A DNA stretch of 64,000 bases from Verrucomicrobiota bacterium (GTDB lineage: Bacteria; Verrucomicrobiota; Verrucomicrobiia; Chthoniobacterales; UBA10450): contig QHNH01000009.1 of the NCBI GenBank assembly GCA_003218375.1, forward strand, positions 62,001-126,000, in the 5' to 3' direction. Made by a program: the position numbers and the translations under genes. A model generated the notes under the pieces. The model did not search any database, had not been told where the DNA came from, and saw only the letters and a program-made list of their open reading frames with translations. The stretch's first letter is position 1. Each line of letters opens with the position of its first letter. This document shows, piece after piece, positions 60,047 to 64,000 of this stretch.

Positions 60047-60805
60047 ATGAAGCCGCCAAATCCCAGCAAATCGACGGAGCTAACCTTTGACGATTTCCGG
60101 AAGCGAGCGGCGGACGATTCCCTCTCGCAATATGAGAAGATCGGCTTTCCCGATTCCTATCGCGAAGGCAAGGAGGATCTTATTTTTGCGGACGTCCGCC
60201 GGAAATTGACCAATCTGGAAAAGCAGGGGCAGACCATTCTCGACATCGGCCCCGGATGCAGCGGGCCCGCCTTCTCCTTGATCGAGTGGTGTCGCCAGCA
60301 CAGGCACCGCCTGGTGCTAATTGATTCCCAGGAAATGCTGAGTCGGCTTCCGGACGAAGCTTTCGTTGAAAAATTCTCGGGTAAGTATCCCGCGGAGTGC
60401 GGCGACATTGTTGAGAAATATTGCGGTCGCATCGACGCCGTTATTTGTTACAGCGTGCTCCATTACGTTTTTGTAGAGACGAACCTCTTTGACTTCCTTG
60501 ATCATTCCCTCAGTCTGCTGGCCGACGGAGGCGAAATGCTTATCGGCGATATACCAAATCAATCCCAGCGAAAACGTTTCTTCAGCTCCCGTAATGGGGT
60601 GAAGTTTCATCAAGCCTTTACCGGCACGAACGAGAAACCGGAGGTAAGCTTTAACTCCGTGGAAACAGGCAAAATAGACGATAGCGTGTTGATTGGTATT
60701 ATTCTGAGGGCTCGCGCCGCTGGCTACGACGCGTATCTGCTGCCCCAGCCCTCGGACCTTCCCATGGCAAACCGGCGCGAAGATATTCTGATTAAGAAAC
60801 CTTAG
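60047..60805 (+). CDS. SAM-dependent methyltransferase-like protein
   Basis: 252 residues. Motif I is TILDIGPGCSGPAFSLIEW near residue 67, followed by LVLIDSQEML, DAVICYSVLHYVFVETNL and GGEMLIGDIPNQSQR. The first 50 residues (FDDFRKRAADDSLSQYEKIG) are charged and probably form the substrate cap. It lies six bases before the NeuD-like gene and is part of a five-gene cluster. The substrate may be an amino or acyl-modified sugar. Confidence 0.8.
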   Translation: MKPPNPSKSTELTFDDFRKRAADDSLSQYEKIGFPDSYREGKEDLIFADVRRKLTNLEKQGQTILDIGPGCSGPAFSLIEWCRQHRHRLVLIDSQEMLSRLPDEAFVEKFSGKYPAECGDIVEKYCGRIDAVICYSVLHYVFVETNLFDFLDHSLSLLADGGEMLIGDIPNQSQRKRFFSSRNGVKFHQAFTGTNEKPEVSFNSVETGKIDDSVLIGIILRARAAGYDAYLLPQPSDLPMANRREDILIKKP

Positions 60806-60811
60806 CGGCCT

Positions 60812-61459
60812 ATGGAGAAGAAACATAAACTTCTGCTTCTTGGAGACAGCGCCTTTGCCGAAATTGCTTTCGAATACTTTCAACACGATTCCGATTACGA
60901 GGTCGTTGCCTTCTGCGTTGAGAAGCAATTCATGAAAAGGAACTCCCTCTTCGGGCTTCCAGTGGTCCCGATGGACGAAATGGAAAGCCGCTACGCTCCG
61001 GCGGAGCACAGTTTTTTTGCGGCGAACGTCTACACCCAAGGCAATCAGTTGCGAACGCGACTTTACCAGGCCGCCAAGGACAAGGGCTATAAGCCAGCCT
61101 CCTATATTAGTCCCCATGCTTTCGTCTGGAGGAATTGCAAAGTGGGCGAGCATTGCTTCATCTTCGAGAACAACGTCATCCAGCCATTCGTCACGATTGG
61201 GGACAACGTTGTCCTATGGAGCGGAAACCATATCGGTCACCACTCGACAATTGGCGCGAATTGCTTTATTTCCTCCCACGTCGTTGTTTCGGGCTTTTGC
61301 CGAATCGGAGAAGCTTGTTTTATGGGAGTAAATTCGACGGTCTCGAACAATACCAACATAGGCAACAAGTGCGTCGTCGGTGCGGCCGCCCTCGTCTTGA
61401 GCGATGTCGAGGATAACCAGACGGTCGTTGGGATCTGGAAGAAAAAGAAGGCAACTTAG
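60812..61459 (+). CDS. NeuD-like sugar O-acyltransferase (hexapeptide fold), copy 1
   Basis: 215 residues. The N-terminal KLLLLGDSAFAEIAFEYFQH is the Rossmann-type segment of PglD/NeuD acyltransferases. The C-terminal half is a left-handed beta-helix with hexapeptide repeats (VGEHCFIFENNVIQPFVTIG, DNVVLWSGNHIGHHSTIGAN) including the catalytic H in NHIGHHSTIG. Such enzymes acetylate amino sugars using acetyl-CoA. The related gene at 62278 has the same architecture, and a methyltransferase lies between them. Confidence 0.88.
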   Translation: MEKKHKLLLLGDSAFAEIAFEYFQHDSDYEVVAFCVEKQFMKRNSLFGLPVVPMDEMESRYAPAEHSFFAANVYTQGNQLRTRLYQAAKDKGYKPASYISPHAFVWRNCKVGEHCFIFENNVIQPFVTIGDNVVLWSGNHIGHHSTIGANCFISSHVVVSGFCRIGEACFMGVNSTVSNNTNIGNKCVVGAAALVLSDVEDNQTVVGIWKKKKAT

Positions 61460-61470
61460 GAGGAACAAAG

Positions 61471-62229
61471 GTGGCAAAGGCAGGTTATAAGAACGTCGTT
61501 CGCGGCTCGAGCGAGGAAGTGGAGGCCCGCAAGCAGTTGTTGGATCTCTTTAAGCAATCTCCAATCCCGGACGACGAAATGCTGGTGAACCTCGGACTGT
61601 ATTTGCGAAGCACTCAGCTCGCGAAGATCCTTTATCTCGATGAGCTCTATCAAAGAATTGTAAAGCTTCCCGGAATCATCGTGGAGTTCGGCGTCTGGTG
61701 GGGGGCCAATCTCGCACTGTTCGAATCTTTCCGCAGCGTGTATGAACCGTACAATTGGACACGAAAGGTAGTAGGCTTCGACACGCTCAAGGGTTATCCC
61801 TCGATTGCGCCCAAGGACGGCAGTTCAGCCTATGCCAAGATCGGCGGCTACACCGTCAGTGAAGGTTATGAAGCATATCTCAGCCGGATGCTGGATGCCC
61901 ACGAAGCGGACAACGTCATGTCTCACCTGAAGAAATATAGCCTCGTCAAGGGCGACGTCCTTGAAACAGTTGATGGTTACTTTGTCGACAATCCCGAGAC
62001 CATAATCGCGCTCGCCTACTTTGACTTGGCGCTCTACGAGCCGACCAAGAAATGTCTGGAATCGATCAGACCGCATCTGATGCGCGGCAGCGTCATCGCG
62101 ATGGACGAGTTAAACTCGCACGACTTTCCGGGCGAAACTATCGCCTTAAAGGAAGTCCTTGGACTAGACAAATGTCAGATTTTGCGCTCCCGCTTTTTGC
62201 CTGATCGGTCTTATCTCATCATCGAATAA
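61471..62229 (+). CDS. TylF/MycF-type sugar O-methyltransferase
   Basis: 252 residues from a GTG at 61471 with AGGAGGAAC before it. Features of the TylF family: LYLRSTQLAKILYLDELYQ, IVEFGVWWGANLALFESF, VVGFDTLKGYPS, then a metal-binding YFDLALYEPTKKCLESI and GSVIAMDELNSHDFPGET. TylF/MycF methylate deoxysugars of antibiotics, and bacterial relatives in glycan clusters methylate surface sugars. It is placed between two NeuD-like genes, so methyl and acyl groups may decorate the same glycan. Confidence 0.85.
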   Translation: MAKAGYKNVVRGSSEEVEARKQLLDLFKQSPIPDDEMLVNLGLYLRSTQLAKILYLDELYQRIVKLPGIIVEFGVWWGANLALFESFRSVYEPYNWTRKVVGFDTLKGYPSIAPKDGSSAYAKIGGYTVSEGYEAYLSRMLDAHEADNVMSHLKKYSLVKGDVLETVDGYFVDNPETIIALAYFDLALYEPTKKCLESIRPHLMRGSVIAMDELNSHDFPGETIALKEVLGLDKCQILRSRFLPDRSYLIIE

Positions 62230-62277
62230 GGTGCTTTTCCTTTTTGGGACCAGCAGTCGCGACGCCTAACAGACACC

Positions 62278-62946
62278 GTGAGTAGGAAACGATTGGTGCT
62301 CATTGGTGATAGCGTTTTCGCACAAATTGCCTGTGAGTTCTTTCAGTTCGACTCGGATTATGAGGTGGTGGGGTTCTCAGTCGAAAGTCGATTCCTGACC
62401 CGCCAGGAGCTGTTCGGGCGACCGATCGTTGCCTTTGAGAACCTGCCGGATCTTTATCCCCCCTCAGATCACTATGCGTTCGTTCCTATTGTCTTTACCC
62501 AGTTCAATCGGCTTCGCACCCGACTTTACTGTGAGTGTAAGATTAGGGGATATCGAATGGCCTCTTACATTAGTTCCGCCGCGCTGGTTCGCCCGCACAG
62601 CAAAATCGGCGAACATTGCTTTATCTGTGAGGACACGGTCATCCAGCCCTTCGCCGAAGTGGGCCATAACGTTGTTATCTGGAGTGGTAACCAGATCTGT
62701 CATCGCTGCCGGATCGGTGATAACTCATTCCTATTACCAAATTGCGTCGTCTCCGATGGCGTGACATTCGGAGAAAACGCCATTGTCGGCGCGAATGTCA
62801 CCGTTATGTCGGATCGCACAATCGGTAAGGACTGTTATCTCGGCCCGGCTACATTAATCGACGCCGATCTACCCGACGGATCTGTCCTTGAGCGGACACC
62901 TACCGGGAGCGCGCCGGAAATTCCGATCGAAAAGCCGATCCCATGA
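62278..62946 (+). CDS. NeuD-like sugar O-acyltransferase (hexapeptide fold), copy 2
   Basis: 222 residues, starting at a GTG (62278). It is similar to the protein at 60812 from beginning to end: RLVLIGDSVFAQIACEFFQF, SDYEVVGFSVESRFLTRQEL, then IGEHCFICEDTVIQPFAEVG and HNVVIWSGNQICHRCRIGDN. The catalytic histidine region reads QICHRCRIGD where copy 1 has HIGHHSTIGA, which may reflect a different acyl donor or sugar. It overlaps the next gene by ATGA. Confidence 0.86.
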   Translation: MSRKRLVLIGDSVFAQIACEFFQFDSDYEVVGFSVESRFLTRQELFGRPIVAFENLPDLYPPSDHYAFVPIVFTQFNRLRTRLYCECKIRGYRMASYISSAALVRPHSKIGEHCFICEDTVIQPFAEVGHNVVIWSGNQICHRCRIGDNSFLLPNCVVSDGVTFGENAIVGANVTVMSDRTIGKDCYLGPATLIDADLPDGSVLERTPTGSAPEIPIEKPIP

Positions 62947-63857
62947 CTTGGCGCAAAGGTGGCCTGATTTACGTTCCCGATGGCACGCTCGCGTGGGCAA
63001 AGGCCGGCGCGCAACTTCCCACGGCCGAGCTAATCAATCCGGACGTTATTCGCGTATATTATGTTTCAAAGGACCGCGAAGGCTTTGGCCGCATCGGTTC
63101 AGTTGATTTGGACGCGCGCTCCCCTAACCGCGTCCTCGCGGTCGTGCCTGAGCCGGTCCTTGACCTCGGAGAGTTGGGGGCGTTTGACGATTCCGGGGTC
63201 GCGCCCAGCACGTTGGTGCGAGTTGGAAGCCAGCGATTTCTTTACTATCAGGGATTCCAGCGATCGGAAAGGGTGCCATACCTTACCTTTACCGGCCTGG
63301 CCATCGCGGATACCAACTCCGGCGGTTTCAAGAAAGTCTCTCGCGTCCCAATTATGGATCGGACCGATGAGGAGCCGTTCATACGCAGCACCTGCTCTAT
63401 CCTTTGCGAGTCCGGGCTTTGGAAGATGTGGTACGTCTCGACAGTCAAATGGACGAAGGACGAGAACGGCCTGCACTATATTTGCGTTATCCGATATGCC
63501 ACCTCTGGAGATGGTCTCTGCTGGCAGACGCATCCTCATATTTGTCTCGAACCCGACTTCCAGGATGAATACGCAGTCGGCCGACCATCGGTCATCCGGG
63601 ACCGCGACGGTTATCGGATGTGGTATTCCATTCGCTCTTTTCGCCGGCTTTATGTAATCGGTTACGCCGAATCTGAAGACGGCATCCATTGGCAGCGAAA
63701 CGACGCGGCCGCGGGGGTCGAAAAATCGGGCGACGGATGGGATTCGGAAATGGTCTGTTATCCTTTTGTCGTAGATATAAACGGCGAACGCGTTATGTTC
63801 TATAATGGCAACGGCCGTGGCATAACTGGATTCGGCTACGCGGTTTTGGTCCGTTAA
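62943..63857 (+). CDS. Five-bladed beta-propeller glycosidase-like protein
   Basis: 304 residues with the repeated blades of GH43/GH32/GH68-like or GH130-like enzymes: VIRVYYVSKDREGFGRIGSV, FLYYQGFQ, MWYVSTVKWTK, IRYATSGDGLCWQ, GRPSVIRDRDGYRMWYS, GYAESEDGIHWQ. The W-Y-S and SxDGxxW pattern is common in this fold. There is no signal peptide, so it is presumably cytosolic. In glycan clusters such proteins may process or bind nucleotide-linked or polymer sugars. The catalytic acids cannot be fixed by eye. Confidence 0.72.
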   Translation: MTWRKGGLIYVPDGTLAWAKAGAQLPTAELINPDVIRVYYVSKDREGFGRIGSVDLDARSPNRVLAVVPEPVLDLGELGAFDDSGVAPSTLVRVGSQRFLYYQGFQRSERVPYLTFTGLAIADTNSGGFKKVSRVPIMDRTDEEPFIRSTCSILCESGLWKMWYVSTVKWTKDENGLHYICVIRYATSGDGLCWQTHPHICLEPDFQDEYAVGRPSVIRDRDGYRMWYSIRSFRRLYVIGYAESEDGIHWQRNDAAAGVEKSGDGWDSEMVCYPFVVDINGERVMFYNGNGRGITGFGYAVLVR

Positions 63858-63889
63858 ACCGCGCTTTGGGAAAAATTTTGAGGCAAATT

Positions 63890-64000
63890 ATGAGCACTGA
63901 CGAATTGAAATCCTACGGCGTCCGGCAGGCCACAGCACTTCAGTCGGACGTAGATCGGTTTCGGGAAGAGATCGTGATCAATGGCTTCACGGTAGTGCCC
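63890..64000 (+). CDS. Phytanoyl-CoA dioxygenase-like protein, N-terminal part (runs off the right edge)
   Basis: The first 37 codons begin MSTDELKSYGVRQATALQSD and continue with VDRFREEIVINGFTVVP. The phrase F-R-E-E/x-x-x-x-G-F-x-V-V-P is the usual N-terminal helix and strand of PhyH/SyrB-like Fe(II)/2-oxoglutarate oxygenases. The conserved H-x-D and distal H are beyond the window. It may hydroxylate a sugar or lipid of the same cluster. Confidence 0.55.
   Translation, partial: MSTDELKSYGVRQATALQSDVDRFREEIVINGFTVVP

Noticed and set aside
1-64000. tRNA, rRNA, riboswitch, CRISPR or replication origin
   Set aside because: No cloverleaf, conserved rRNA stretch, repeat-spacer array or DnaA-box cluster was noticed by eye; a covariance-model search would be needed to exclude small RNAs.

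Overview
The window looks like a chromosomal segment of a soil- or sediment-type Verrucomicrobiota bacterium, most likely of the Chthoniobacterales/Spartobacteria kind. This placement is inferred from several traits: a C-terminal PEP-type sorting tail, very large beta-helix/Ig surface proteins with a duplicated C-terminal domain, families of short palindromic repeats that read open in frame, few clear Shine-Dalgarno sites, and fairly high GC by eye. No rRNA or tRNA gene was seen to anchor it.

Layout. 1-5.9 kb holds core and small secreted genes: the 5' end of hisC, a LAB_N membrane protein, a cysteine desulfurase, a PEP-CTERM-like protein, two divergent single-domain response regulators, an outer-membrane barrel and two small exported proteins. 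5.9-9.6 kb is a minus-strand operon of three prepilin-like proteins (PilV/PilW/PilX type). 9.7-11.5 kb holds small conserved genes. 11.6-20.9 kb is one 3117-codon exported protein with two beta-helix regions, a metzincin-type protease signature, many Ig-like modules and a Pro/Thr/Ala linker. 21-27 kb is an accessory, repeat-rich stretch with DUF6916, a GNAT acetyltransferase, a REP-associated (RAYT) transposase flanked by two REP/BIME-like elements, three tandem phage-tail-collar proteins and yidD. At least five palindromic repeat families occur here, several of them overlapping coding sequence. 27-30 kb has small membrane proteins and a SIS isomerase.

29.7-43 kb is a compact minus-strand envelope-polysaccharide operon, mostly with 4-8 base stop/start overlaps. 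It encodes a YfhO-like membrane protein, NAD-sugar epimerase, GT2, two methyltransferases, heptose-7-P kinase, nucleotidyltransferase, GmhA-like isomerase, a GT-C membrane protein, GmhB phosphatase, transaldolase and a rhamnulose-1-P-aldolase/SDR fusion. Together the enzymes cover a GDP-D-glycero-D-manno-heptose route, with transaldolase a possible source of sedoheptulose-7-P. Two decayed sugar-gene fragments lie in this block.

43.6-45.7 kb carries two tandem paralogous exported beta-helix proteins, each with a strong intrinsic terminator. 45.7-64 kb is a second glycan-assembly region: methyltransferases, GT2 and GT-C enzymes, and an 1879-aa fusion with a short integrase-like N-terminal module, a methyltransferase, a coiled coil, nine 38-aa repeats, a GT8-like domain, more repeats and a GT4-like domain. 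It continues with a DPM1-like GT2, a lipoprotein, two NeuD-like acyltransferases flanking a TylF-type methyltransferase, a five-bladed-propeller glycosidase-like protein, and the start of a phytanoyl-CoA-dioxygenase-like gene.

The most unusual points are repeat elements that supply protein sequence (the N-terminus of the giant protein, the C-terminus of the GNAT protein, both ends of the RAYT), a RAYT whose catalytic HUH motif reads H-L-R, and the 1879-aa fusion.
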